From: Lagopus muta
Taxonomy: Eukaryota; Chordata; Aves; Galliformes; Phasianidae
Assembly: GCF_023343835.1 (NCBI RefSeq)
Contig: NC_064437.1
Coordinates: forward strand, 1,250,001-1,314,000
Reading direction: 5' to 3'
Length of the DNA stretch: 64,000 nt
Position 1 is the first letter of the stretch. Each line of letters begins with the position of its first letter. Below the pieces are notes generated by a model. It did not search any database and was not told where the DNA came from. It was given only the letters and a program-made list of their open reading frames with translations. Made by a program: the position numbers and the translations under genes. Shown here in pieces: positions 1-12,400 of this stretch.

Positions 1-428
1 GTTGGGAAGACAGAGATGGGATTATACTCAAGTTCAGGGTCGTCTTCAGTAGTGTCTGTGACCAGTGGTGAGATGGCTGAGGGCAGGTAGGCTGTAGCTC
101 TGTCAGTGACTGTAGTAGCAATGTACTCAGAAACGGGTTGTGTTTGCTCTGTCACTTCCAGCACCATCTTCTTGTACAAGTCGGGAAGCTGATGCTCGTA
201 ACCATCTCCATCTGTGGTGCTGGGTAGAGGCCTGTACTCCGACTCCTGCTTCTCAAAGCTGCTTTTCAGTTGCCAGTCACGATTGCTGCTGCTGCTGAAG
301 ATGAGCCTGTCCTGGAAAACCTGGCAGTCTGTCTGCACAAAGCTTTCCTCTACTTCTGTTGTTTCAGGCTCTTCAAAGCTGCTGATGTTGTGTAAGAGCA
401 GACTGGAAGGCACGCTCAGCTCACCCTG
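1..428 (-). CDS. IL12RB2: IL12RB2 cytoplasmic tail exon (partial)
   Basis: Phase-0 exon starting after the AG at 430-429; an alternative AG three bases on would drop one Gln. It encodes residues 680-821. Tyrosines in motifs are Y756 (YEHQ), Y764 (LYKK, aligned with human LYKV) and Y793 (YLPS, aligned with the human STAT4 site GYLPSN). The frame is still open at base 1 at ISVFPT, which matches human LSVFPS about 30 residues before the human stop. Confidence 0.93.
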
Positions 429-3400
429 CTGGGGGGGCACGCGTACAGCAGCGCTCATTAATCCTGCACTCGGTGCCTTGTGCCCTCCCACCCAGCCCCG
501 AAATGCAGGCATCTCCACCACTGCTAAGCAGCAAATAGCCCTGCACACTTCTGCAGTCTGTGTGTGATGCACACTACGTGTAACACAATACAGAGCAGAG
601 CTGCTTCCGTGCCAGAAAGTGCAGGACTTGCTCTGTTAAGAGGCAACTGATTCGCATAGCTCTGATGCTTTTTCTGCTGAAGATGATGGGGTTAGAAGGA
701 AAAAAAAAGGTCTGATTTACCTTCCTAGACTTGTCGTTCTTAGCCCATGTAGCGTTAGCTGGATCTGGAATGGCTTTGTTGTACCACTGAGGTACAGCGG
801 CAGAAAAGAGCAAGAGTAATCTGCGGATGGAACAGGTGAAGTTAAAAGCACAAATGCCAATACCTGCGAGTTCTGCTGAGCTGGAATGTGCTGTTTGTGA
901 GTGCAATTACTGAAGATTCTGCGTAATGAGTCTGCGTTGCTACAGAATAGCAGAAACTCGGGCTGGGTGGGACTGGCAGAGCCTGCCCAAGTTTCTGAGG
1001 ACGCAGCAATTTTGGCTGATTGGAGACTGCGCAGCATCGAGTTTCCACTTTTTCAAATGCTTTTGGCCAGGACTCCACTTATGAGCACATATTGTTGCCC
1101 ACTGGTCTGTAGTCTCCAGCGTGTTTGGTTTTGGCTGTTCCAGATGCTAATATTTCCAGGTGCAAAGCCAGCAGTGAGGTAACACTGAGCAAGTACTGAC
1201 TTAGCAAAAACCAGTGCAGCACAGCATCGTCCTGCAGCCAGCCCTCATTAGGTGTGCATGACTAACAGCAGAGCATGCTCAGCACAGCCATGAACTCAGC
1301 CCTGGAAAATCGGGTTGGGGATGTGTTTATGTTGCTTTAAAGAAAAAGGGCTTTTTGTCACAGGCTCTGACTTCCTTCTCAGGAAGTGACCAAGGTTTGT
1401 ACCAGCTTGGGTTCAGTGGAAGCTGGCCTTAAGATCTCTGTTACAAACTCATGATGTGAACTATAGCTATCTATAGCTATCTCGTAACACAGTGTGGTGT
1501 TGTTACCACTCTCATTATCCAAAACCTTTGTTCAAAACAATCCTCCCTGTTCCCCAAAATGTCTCCAGAGCTCGTTAATGTGCCCTCTAGCAAAACTCCC
1601 ACGTGTTACTGGAATGCAATGCATCGATCCACTCACAGTTTTCTTGCAGGACGCAGGGAGCAAATGCAGGCTGAGAGTATGAAGAAGCTGCAGGTGAGCA
1701 CAATAATCCAGTCCACTGCACCTGGAACAAGGAACGGACATTTTAACCTTGTTTTAATGAAGAAAAGTTTATTCTAGTTCAATCTGGACAGCACTCATAG
1801 CTTGAGCTTGTAAAGAATACCAGAAGTTTGAGGTTTTAAATCAGGGGTCTGAATGAAGCGCTGACATTTGAGCACAACAGTACTTTATAACGTTAGAATG
1901 TCTACAACTGTTGAGGTAGGCAGTGCATAATCCAAAATACATGATTGCTGACCTTCTAGAACTGAACCTCCCACTGACACAGGGCACAGATTTGTTTTTG
2001 CAGCCCCTGGGCAGCGCAGAAGCAGGGACCACACGCAGGACTCTGTTGGTCCCTCTCCCCCAGCAGGCTCCTTACTTTCCAAGCAGACCAGCTCGCTGTT
2101 TCCCCAGGGGCTTTCTCCAGCATCTGTCAGTGCTGTCATCCACAGGACATAACACTCCCCACGCTGTAGGTCTGTGATGTAAAACGAATGCTGGGATGTC
2201 GTATTACAAATGGCTGAAAGAGAAAAAGGGAAAAGCAAATAAAAATCCTAGCATGTGTTCTTACTGCATTTAACTCTAAGAATTGTGTTTCCAGAAGGCG
2301 GAACGTGCAGAAGTTCTCTATTGCTGTAAGTAACCTCCTTGTCTATGTCACTGAGTCCTTGGAAGGGCTGTAGGAGGGGCTATAGAGAGCTCAGGCCATT
2401 GGGGCTGTTGTGAGACCTGTCGCACTGCACGCAGTAGAACAGATGCTGCGCAGCACTGGCTGCCCTGTCCTTGGATTATTGTAGTTTGGTAAATCAGTGT
2501 CTAAATCTAAAATGAGGTTTGCATGGTGGAACTACAAAACATCCATTAAAAGCTGCTGTGTAACTCCTGAATAAGAGAAGAAAAAGCGTTCCTTGTCCTG
2601 GAGGGAAGCATGGGAGTTACACACGTGGAGAAAAAGGCCGTGCACAGGGAGGGCATCCAAGTGCAGGAAGGCAGTGCCTGTTACCTGCTGTGTCTCACCA
2701 TGCTGATGTTTGTTGAATACAGCTCTTAGCAAGTCTGTTATTCATACCTTGCTGATAATTACAGCGCTGTGACTTATGAAAATAACAAAAAGAAAAAAAA
2801 AAAAAAGAAGGGGAGAATTTTTTTCATTCAGAATAACTGAGAATTGTCTACCTTAATGTATGAGTATGAAAATGCAGCCTTGTTCGTGAGCAGCTGTAGC
2901 AGAGAACTGGATCTTGCTGCCAGGTGAGCTGCCTGGGGCTCCTTCCTGCAGCCTCTTTCTTCACCACCCCTCTCCCCTCAATAAACAGCACTTGCACATC
3001 ACGTTGTTTTTACCAGGTTCCTACCATAGACGTAAGGATCCACGTTACTGTTCTTTTTTTGCAGGTATATATTGTACTGTGTGATGCAGCCCATCTGCTG
3101 GTGGGAAGGGATTTCTTCCCACCAAACCAAGACGCCGTTTGTCTGTGGCTTTGTGGACACTTGTGGCCCAGCTGATGGTGCTACAAAACATAACATAACG
3201 TGCAACTTTTAATGCTGAGCAGTTTAAGCTGGCTTTAAACAATGTGAAAGAGAATTACTGCATTACCTTTTTCTCTCGAGTATCCCCTCACTGATTTGAC
3301 TTGCCCAGCTCTGTCCTGATACAGCGCAAACACAGTAATGTGATAGCACACGTTATCTTCTATGTGCTCTACATGGAGAAACAGAAAGAATTATCCCATT

Positions 3401-6400
3401 AAAATATTCACAGTTAGGGCTAAAATATTCACCTGCTCAGATCTGTCCCCAGGCCTTAACGTGGGCTATGGTAGAGCGACAGTAATTAATGCTTCCCTTT
3501 CTTAAAGCAGGGTACAAAGTAATGGCATGAATGTGTTATTTTTCTTCTGCTTGCTTGAGAGCAGGGATTTAAAACCCTGGGAGGCACAGCACCAAGGCAA
3601 TGTAGGAAGGACTAACTGGAATAGCAGCAGCACTCTAATTGTAACTTTGAAGCCATCTAGGATAAAGAATATTGCTGCTGTAGTTCCGTTTGGGTCAGTG
3701 ACCAACAATGGGAGGCATTCAAGGCCAGGCTGGATGTGGCTCTGGGCAGCCTGGGCTGCTGGTTGTGACCTGCACACAGCAGGGGTTGGAACTGATGAGC
3801 GTTGTGCTCCTTTGCAACCCAGGCCATGCTGTGATTCTATGAACAACTAGGAGATGGGAATGCTCTTGATCCTTGAGGTCCCTTCCAACCCAAGCCGTTC
3901 TATGATTCTCTTCTTAAATCTCTGTTCTTTGTCTTACTGCGTTTCAGAAGGACTGATTTTATTTATTTTTTTCTGAGGCATTCCACTTACCAGGCAAATC
4001 TCATTTGAGGGACTGCCAAACCACTCGTTTTTTTCCTCCCATGTAAAAGGCTTTAAACGTGACAGTCTCTTATGCTGCATTAGTAACAATTAGAGTCTGA
4101 CTTGTTCCTTGAAAGGCTTTCACAATTAAAATAGTACATCAACAATATCCTGCTTCTCTGTGCTGCTCACCTGGTATCACTATAGACAGGTTGGATGCAA
4201 CAAGTCTTATCCAGCTTGGATGGGGCTCCAGGCTGCTCTTCCTATGGGTGTTTATCCATTCCACAACGTACCCATTGATGGATGCAGTGGATTTAATGGG
4301 AGGTTTCCAGCTGACCAAGATGCTGTTATTTCCCATCGCCACAGCAGAGACGTTCTGAGGAGAGGGTAAATCTGTCATGGGAGAGAGAACAGCCAAACAG
4401 AAACCACACCGTCAGCACAGATTTGCCTCAGCCTTAAGGTGACGTGGTAAGTTTGATACCTGGTTTTTACCACTTGCCATCACACTCCCTTCAGTTCTGC
4501 CTCCCCTCACACAAAACAAATGAAAAGAAGCCATTACTCTTCTTTTTTTTCATAGTTAGATGTCTGCTGTGTCAGGCGCCTGGGTGGCTTGCACTGTCAG
4601 CAGGAGGGGTTAAAGTTATGGCAGTGCTGACTGAGGGCAACTTGGCTCATCAGGAAACCACACTGCAGTCCTTGACCACATTTGTGAGTGGATCTGAACT
4701 GCGGTCACTGCGGATCCCTGGAGATGTGTGCAGATCAACATGAAGGAGCACCAAGTGGCAGAATCTGAATGCTTTTGTGGTACGTAGCTGTGAGCAGTGC
4801 AAAGCAGAGCTGAGGTGATTTCCAGTGGCTGAGAACAGTGGAAGGCTTTACCTTGGATGCTCAGGTTGGTCAGGATGGATGCAGGAGGTGAGCTTCCCCT
4901 CGAGTTATCAGCAGTGACTGTTATCTTGTAGTCCATCTTTGGAGCAGCTTTGGTGTAACTGGTTTGTGTGGTTGTTTCTGTTGCTTTGGGCTCCCCATGG
5001 CTTAGTGCTTCAAAGGTCACTGTGTAATGCAGGATTTTTCCTCTTGCCTCTGACTTCTGCAGAGCCTGCAAAGAAGATGTGCTTGGTACATTTTTAGTCA
5101 AGGGAAAAGCCTGGAATTGGATGGATTACATGGATTGTCCTGCAGAAAATTCTGATGGTACCAGATTGATGTTTTAAACCTGCTCAGGGAAGGAGGCACT
5201 GGTTTGTCTTCCTGTGCTCAGACAGCCAGCTGTTCCAGGTTTGCTGCCTCTCTGCAGGACAAACGTGTGTCACATAGCTGCAGTATCAGCGTTCCACATG
5301 GGGGTTAAGTGCAGGAAAACAAAAGGCTTCTCTTCAGCCACTGACAGTGAGTGGATCGTTCAGCTGATTTGGCCACCAGGAACCAAATCCTCCATCCGCT
5401 TAGAACCAGACCTTCTCTCAGAAGAGAGATTTCTGTTACACTTACAGACCCTCCTGAGCAAGGAGGAGCTCACACACATCTGCCTGCAGATGGTTTTTTT
5501 TTGCCCATTCATTGTGAGATTCCCAACGAGCAACAGCTGCAGAGCCTTTTCCACGTGAGGCGATGAAGGAGGCAAAGCCTCATTTCAGAACCTGCCGTGA
5601 AGGCGGTTGGGACACTTGTTATTTCCTGGCATGAATGAATCAACATGGTTTTTTTTCCTTTCCAGGAAAGATTAAGTCCAAAGTAAGGTTTCAGTGCCTC
5701 CTAGGAGCTGGTGATCATCATTAAAAAGTCAGAAAGATCACCAGATTTGCTACCAGCTCTGTGCTACCATCAGTCTGCCCCTATCAGCCCTTTAATATAC
5801 AGGCTCGTGGCAGATGGTGGCTTCAAAGCTCCTCCCTAGTTCGAATGCTCAAGCTACCTGCCTTAAGAGAGGAGCTTTCACTTGAAGGTATTTTATTCCT
5901 CCCTTTTTGTTCCCATCATAGTAAAGAAATTCCTTACAGCGACAGCATCACTTGCTGGACAATAGCAAATACCAGCTAATGTTCTTTGGTAACAAACAAT
6001 TGGTTTTTACTTTCTCCTCTCTTAAAAGTGGAAAGAAACATGGCTTTCCAACAACTTGGTGCTTGCACAAAGATGTTTCCCATTTCGTAGTGTTCAGCTG
6101 CTAAATGGAGTTCCCCACTACCAGCTGCAGCTCTCAGAAAGAAGGACCCTTGCAGTCTCTCCCTCATTAAATCCATTACCTTCTTCTATGTAGTGTCAGA
6201 TGTCTTCATATTTGATTGCTGGTTTTGTTTGTTTTAAAGCAAAATTGTAACTGAAGTGAATTAATTCCCTAATGGTAGTGACAAGAGCATACATTTTAGC
6301 TGAGATTCCTTCTAGAGGTTGCATATCTATTTCTTATCTATTTCTTATTTTTCCTGTGTAATTCCAGTCTAGTGAAGCTCTTCAGCTCCTTGCTGCCTAA

Positions 6401-9400
6401 AAACAAACTTACTTTCACTGCAGCAGGGTCTGTGCTGATAGGACAAGGGGAAATGGTTCCAAACTTAAAGAGGGGAGATTTAGGTTGGATACGGGGAAAT
6501 GGTTTGAAGTTGAAGGAGGGAAGATGTAGGTTGGATGTCAGGGGGAAATTGTTTGCTGTGAGAGTGGTGAGGTGCTGGAACAGCTGCCCAGAGAGGCTGT
6601 GATGCCCCGTCCATCCCTGGAGGTGTTCAAGGCCAGGTTGGATGGGGCCCTGGGCAGCCTGGGCTGCTGTGAAATGTGGAGGTTGGTGGCCCTGCATTGG
6701 GGGGGAGGCTGAAACTTGATGATCCTTGGGGTCCCTTCCAACCCAATCCATTCTATGGTTTTACAATAAGGAAAAACTCACTTTCTTATAGGGCCTCATT
6801 CACCAGCTTTCTGAAAGCTCTGCCCTTTCTGTATGGAAACACTTGCTCTGAGCTTGTCCAGTTTCAGATCTACAGTTGTATCATTGGCCAACTATTCTGC
6901 ATGTGCCCATCTCCTGCTTCACACCTGTACAGAGACATGTTTTCTGTCTGCTTCTGCAGTATAACAAGGGATTCAGCTGACCATGGGCAAAGCACCAATG
7001 TGGACAGAGCAGCTGAAATCACCCAGGCTATATCCAGCCTTTTAAAAGCTGTACAGAATTTGGTTACTTTAAGGGAGAGCCAGTTAGAATGACTCAGCTC
7101 CTCTGTCTCCCCCGTTCTTCATCACCCTGCTCTTCATCTCAGAGCAGAAGCTCCTCTAAAAGGAGTTCATAGTCCAAGGCACGCATGTGAAGTAGCTGCC
7201 TACTGATCACATGGGGCACAGCATCCCCCTCTCCTCCAATGATTTGTGTTCTGACTGTATACAGTAAGGTAGAAAATGAGGAAGGTCTTGGGTAGTAGAG
7301 TTGTTCTGAGTAATTACATAGCTCTGGACAAAGCACTGCTGTGCCCTGGTTCAACTCCTTTCCTGCAAACACATTACATATGGTTCCCCCTCCAAAGCTG
7401 CTCATTATTTCTGCATATGCCAAGTTTCCCTTAACTTACCTTCCAAAAAAGAGAAATGTTCTGCATTTGAGAGTCTATATCCTGCTTTTTGTACCAGACA
7501 TCTAAGAGCCCAGTAGGCACTGGTTGGGAAAGAAAAGAAACAGAATTAATGACGGTGTTTTGAAGCAAACAAGACATCAAATAGTCCACAAAATGCCGAC
7601 CTGTGCTACCTGCTGTAGGGAACCTGCTTTGGCAGGGGGTTGGACTCGATGATCTCTGGAGGTCCCTTCCAACCCCTACAATTCTGTGATGCTGTGATTT
7701 GGAACCTCAGAAATCATGCAAGTGCTGTAGTCCTAAAAGCATCATTTTGTATTTTGAGCTTATATTTGCTATTACAGCTGGAGTTCAGCTGCAGTGCTGA
7801 CTGCCCAATGGCCGCAGTCACAAAGAAGAAACCATCTCAGTAAGAGGGGTTCTGGTCTGCCTGAGCCTTTATTCTGCACTCAGGAACCACTGACTTCCAA
7901 GAAAGCCTATAAATCAAAGGGACAGTATTAGCTCTCATCTTTGCACAAAAGTTGAGGTGGATGAAGGTCCAAGGAAGATGCTTCCTGAAATCCCTCGATG
8001 TTTAAAATGATACTCACTGAACCCTACTGTTTTTGACTGCAAAAGCTAATAAACAACGTGCTGCAACAATTCGGAGTTGGATAAAGAGATACGAAGAAAG
8101 GCAGTGTGACAAAGCTTGGCTCCTCAAGGTCCTTGAGCACAATTAACTCATCAAAATCAAAGAAGCGTTTCTAATAACCTAACAGCAGGCAACTGATGCA
8201 CAGCCCTATTTAGACTGGGGCTGAGGCTGTCTGCTATTTCTTAAAGGCAGAAAAAATCCTCAGTGCCAGCAATGTTAAGAACTATTTGCCCTGCTTATAA
8301 TAGTGAGTGGAAATAGAAAAAAAGAAAGAAAACAACAGAAAACAAACCTTGATCTCGCAGGTCGTTTCCAGCCTCGATTCTGTGATTCTATGGAACCATG
8401 GGATGCACAGAAGAAATGCAAGCAGAATGCACTCAGTGTGAGCAGGGGGCAAGTTCAAAGCAGGAGGGAAGAAAACAGATTGTATCTGTGGAACGGCAGC
8501 CCAGATTTTAAGGCTCTTTTCACACATGAACCACAGAAATCAGGTGGAAAAGAAAGGCTCACGTCACTGAAGTGTCTGCAGAAAGCAAGTTTTGTGGCCT
8601 GGAAAACATGGGGAAAAAAAACAGCTTCTAAGTATAAAAGGTGCAGTCTTGAATTCGCTGGAGGCCAAAGGAGTGTGAAAACTTCAGCTATTTTGAAGAA
8701 GAGGAAGAATTATGCACGTTTTGCTCATCGTCTGCAGCCTCACCTCCCTCATCAGAAACATTCCCTGAGCCGTTGAGGAGAGTCTTATTCTGCAGCACCG
8801 GCTGGGGAAAGAGGGGTGATGACCACAGACACCATAGCAACGCTGAGTGCATTGAAAAGGTTAAGAAAACTGTTGAGAGGAAGGTGGGGGAGGGAAGAAG
8901 TTCGCACCTTTTGCATCAATCAATGCTTCTTACAGAAACTGTTGCTGGCAGAAGTGGTAAACAGCATGAGTAATAGATGGAGGAGCCTGGAGAGCTGGTA
9001 GTAATTCACAAGAAAAGAGCAATGAAAGCCAACCACGAGATGAAAGGAGGGGATGCCAAAGAAGGCAACGCATCTGCGCTGAGATTCTTCTTGAGAAGCT
9101 TTCTTCTTCCATAAGAACATGCAGGAGTTGGGTGTGCAGATGAGGACCTGCATCTGACCGAAGGCTTCTGGTGTTAGAATTGGTGTAAAAGAGGAGAATT
9201 GAGCTCGTGTCTGTGCTGCATCCCCTGGACTCTGCTGTGCAGTCCCACCAAGCAGAAATGCTGTGCTCTCATGTTCTCATTCATGGTGGGGTAGCACTGT
9301 GAAATGCCAAGTCCTCACCCATTAAGGCTGCAGAGATCTCCAGTGACTGCACTGTTTAGAGGAGAGAGCTAGCTGGCAATTCTCTAAACAAAATATTTTC

Positions 9401-12400
9401 TTTACTCAGGAAAAGATGAATCAGCAGATTTAAACCATTTTGTCACAACCTGTAACTGAACTGAACCAGAAGAAGCAGTTTTCTGGGCCCAGCTCCTCAG
9501 CAAAGTGCCCAGCAGGCTCATGAACCCAGCGTGTGTGTCCCAAAGGTGATGTTCCTCAGTGACTGAGTGTCCCCTGCCAGCCGTGCTGCCTTTTGTGTGG
9601 GATTGCTGCAGTAATTCTGCAAATGCTTTGATAGAAACCAATGCGAAACGTTTTCCTTTTCCCAGTTAAGCAGCACAGATTTCTCTGGCTTTTCCAGCAG
9701 TGTGACAGGCTGCAAACCCCCTGCGCAAGGCACAGAAAATTCCTCCAACCTTCAATCATGTGGAAAGAATACATCCTTCAGAACTTCTCAATGACCTCCT
9801 GAAATTCCTGCTTCATCAGAAACGTGAACTGATTGTTTTCCATTCACAAAAAGGACCTGTTGTGTTATAGAAGTTTACTTCCCTGCTGGCTTTGTTTCTG
9901 GATTTACAGATTCTCACCAGGAGCAAAAAGCAAACAGTGTTCTGAGCTCCCCCCCCCCAGAGGGTGGTGAGGCACTGTTCACAGGCTGCCCAAGGAGGCT
10001 GTGGATGCCCCATCCCTGCAGGCATCCAAGGCCAGGCTGGATGTGGCTCTGGGCAGCCTGGGCTGCTGGTTGGTGACCTGCACACAGCAGGGGTTGGAAC
10101 TGATGAGCGTTGTGCTCCTTTGCAACCCAGGCCATTCTAGGATTCATTAGCTACATAGGCTTGGTGTAACAAATCATATTACCTGCTTCTGGAGTCTGGG
10201 ATTGGAATGCACTCCAGTTACTCCACAGTCCCCTCTCAGGATGAATTTTACAGCTCACTTGAAATTCATACTCTGTATGAGGCTCCAGACCTTGAAGGCT
10301 GCATTTTTCAGTCTCTAAATTTTCAACCTTCAGTGAAGATAAAGGACATGTAACATTAAGCTCACAGGGAAACAGGAGTTTATATTAACTCCTATATGTT
10401 ATTATAGGAGTTAATAAGGAGTTCTATGTTCATGCATTTTACTCAACTTCAAGCAGTTCCTTCATTTTAGCACTTAAAATACAAGCTAAGGATTCCAACC
10501 AGCATTAAAGAAGACACAAGCATTTGGAAAATGTGCACCCAAAGCCTTGAGCTACAATGAGCAGAAATGACCACGTTTTAGTAGTGGTGTGCCAAAATAA
10601 GCTCTGATTTGTTGTGCTTTATACTTGATATATGGCAGGTTGTTTTGTGTTTCTTTTTTTCATGCTAAGTGTTGCACCTTCATTATCAGTTATCAGGTAT
10701 CTTATCTGATACCTGCAGTATCAGACCAGCAATAGAGGCTTAGAGGAGCGGGCAATAGTTTTTCTTAATTAAGATGCTACAGAGCAGACCTGAGAGAGAA
10801 ATAACAATATTAAAGGAGCATCCAAGGATCATAGTTTAATTTATTCTTCAGAAGAGGATTACCATGTTCCAGGTGGAACTGCTAACTGGACGGTATCTCG
10901 CTCTGCAGTGCTGCCCTCGGACTTCACTGTGCCAGAACAAGGTGCAGTTTGTTGCAGAGTTTTCAAATTCCACTAAAAGGTTTGGAGGATGTGGTTTCAC
11001 TGGCAGCAAAAACAGAAACAAAACAAAGAAGCAGCACTCAGATGTGCATCACAGCAAGTAAAGGAGGGCTAGGTAAATAGAACGGGTGATTGAGATGGAT
11101 GGGTGGATGGGTGGATGGATGGAGGGATGGAGGGATGGATGGATGGATGGATGGATGGATGGATGGATGGATGGATGGATGGATGGGTGGATGGGTGGAT
11201 GGGTGGATGGGTGGATGGGTGGATACCTCCTCTGACAGGTTTGAACAGCAAAGACAGAGTGCTCAGTTTGCACTTTCTCTAAACAGCCAGTGCTGACTGA
11301 AAGAAGGTAAGCGAGGCACTTACCTACGTCTATTAGCATGAACTTAAGTGGCTGAGAAAAAGCACTTCCTAGCTTGTTGGAGGCGACAACCACAAGTCTG
11401 TAAGTAGATTCAAAATTCAACTTTGTACTCAGAACCAGCCAGCCAAACTTGTTACTCAGACTTTCTTCTGAAAAGCACAAGGTGTCAGTCCCGTCTGATA
11501 GCCTAGAACAGAAGGAAAGCCCTTGGTTAATACCCTTTTGTACACTGTGGCAGATAAATCCGCCTGTTCCTTGCTCAAGGCTTGCTGCAGAGGCCTGCAG
11601 TCTATTTCAGGGAAAGCTCAGCAAAGCCAGAGAGAGCTACAGTGCTGTTGGTTCCTTAAGAGGAAGCAAAAATAACACAGTTTGGAAAAGTTCTCTCTCC
11701 ATCTCCTTAGCTGAACTGTGAGACACAGTGAGAGGCTCAGGACTGAGGTTTCCTGGTGCTGGCATTGTTAATCACAACATCTCTATGTAGAGAAGATCCA
11801 TGATGGGAAAACAGCAGCCAATTTAAGGCTTCTTCTACTATTAAACTTCCTATTACAATGAAGGAGCCATGAATTGGCATATTCTCTTAGTGTGCTTAAC
11901 CCAGAAGTAACTAAACTACTGCTGTGCAGCACACGGCTGTAACCAGAAAAGGTCTTTGGTGATCATGGCAGCCTTGTATTCAGAAAGCAGCTCTTGTGTG
12001 AGTTGATAAAGGGTAAATCTGTAACAAACAACCTAAAACTAACATGAAGACCCCCCTAAGATGTGATTACAGGCTTTAAAGAACCCACTTCCCCATGTTA
12101 CTTACTGTATCACGTACGTAGTGTTCATGTGTGTAAACCTTCCTTTGTCCCAGGTGCAGGTAAGGTTGCCATCCGTCCCATCCTGGATACATGACACATT
12201 TCTTGGCTGATCTGGAGGATCTTAAGCAGATATTCTGATCAGTCTCTTCCTTTAAAACGTTGAGAGCAGCAAGCTGCTGACATGCAAGTGTTGCCACTAC
12301 ATATAAAGCAGCAGGGGAGGTTTGTCAGAGGTGAGAGACAGCGGGTGCAGAGAGACAGACATCACACAGAGCCCTCCAGATGCCCACATCCCCATGGGGG

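Larger units (their letters stand above)
7520..10182. other. IL12RB2 intron between WSXWS exon and D4
   Basis: A 2.7-kb intron with CR1 remnants at 7628-7699, 8361-8394 and 9952-10146. The plus-strand open frame at 8303-8776 overlaps a CR1 end and shows no domain, so it is not called. Confidence 0.7.

Noticed and set aside
214-567. 117-aa plus-strand open frame at the left end
   Set aside because: It is the antisense shadow of the IL12RB2 cytoplasmic exon, whose minus-strand frame matches human IL12RB2.
11095-11224. Regular repeat that could be taken for a CRISPR-like array
   Set aside because: It is a 4-bp microsatellite without spacers, in a vertebrate intron.
11049-11480. Minus-strand frame with long HPSI repeats
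   Set aside because: The repeats are the translated GGAT microsatellite. Only the part from 11324 to 11502 is a real IL12RB2 exon, and it ends at a clear GTAAGT donor.
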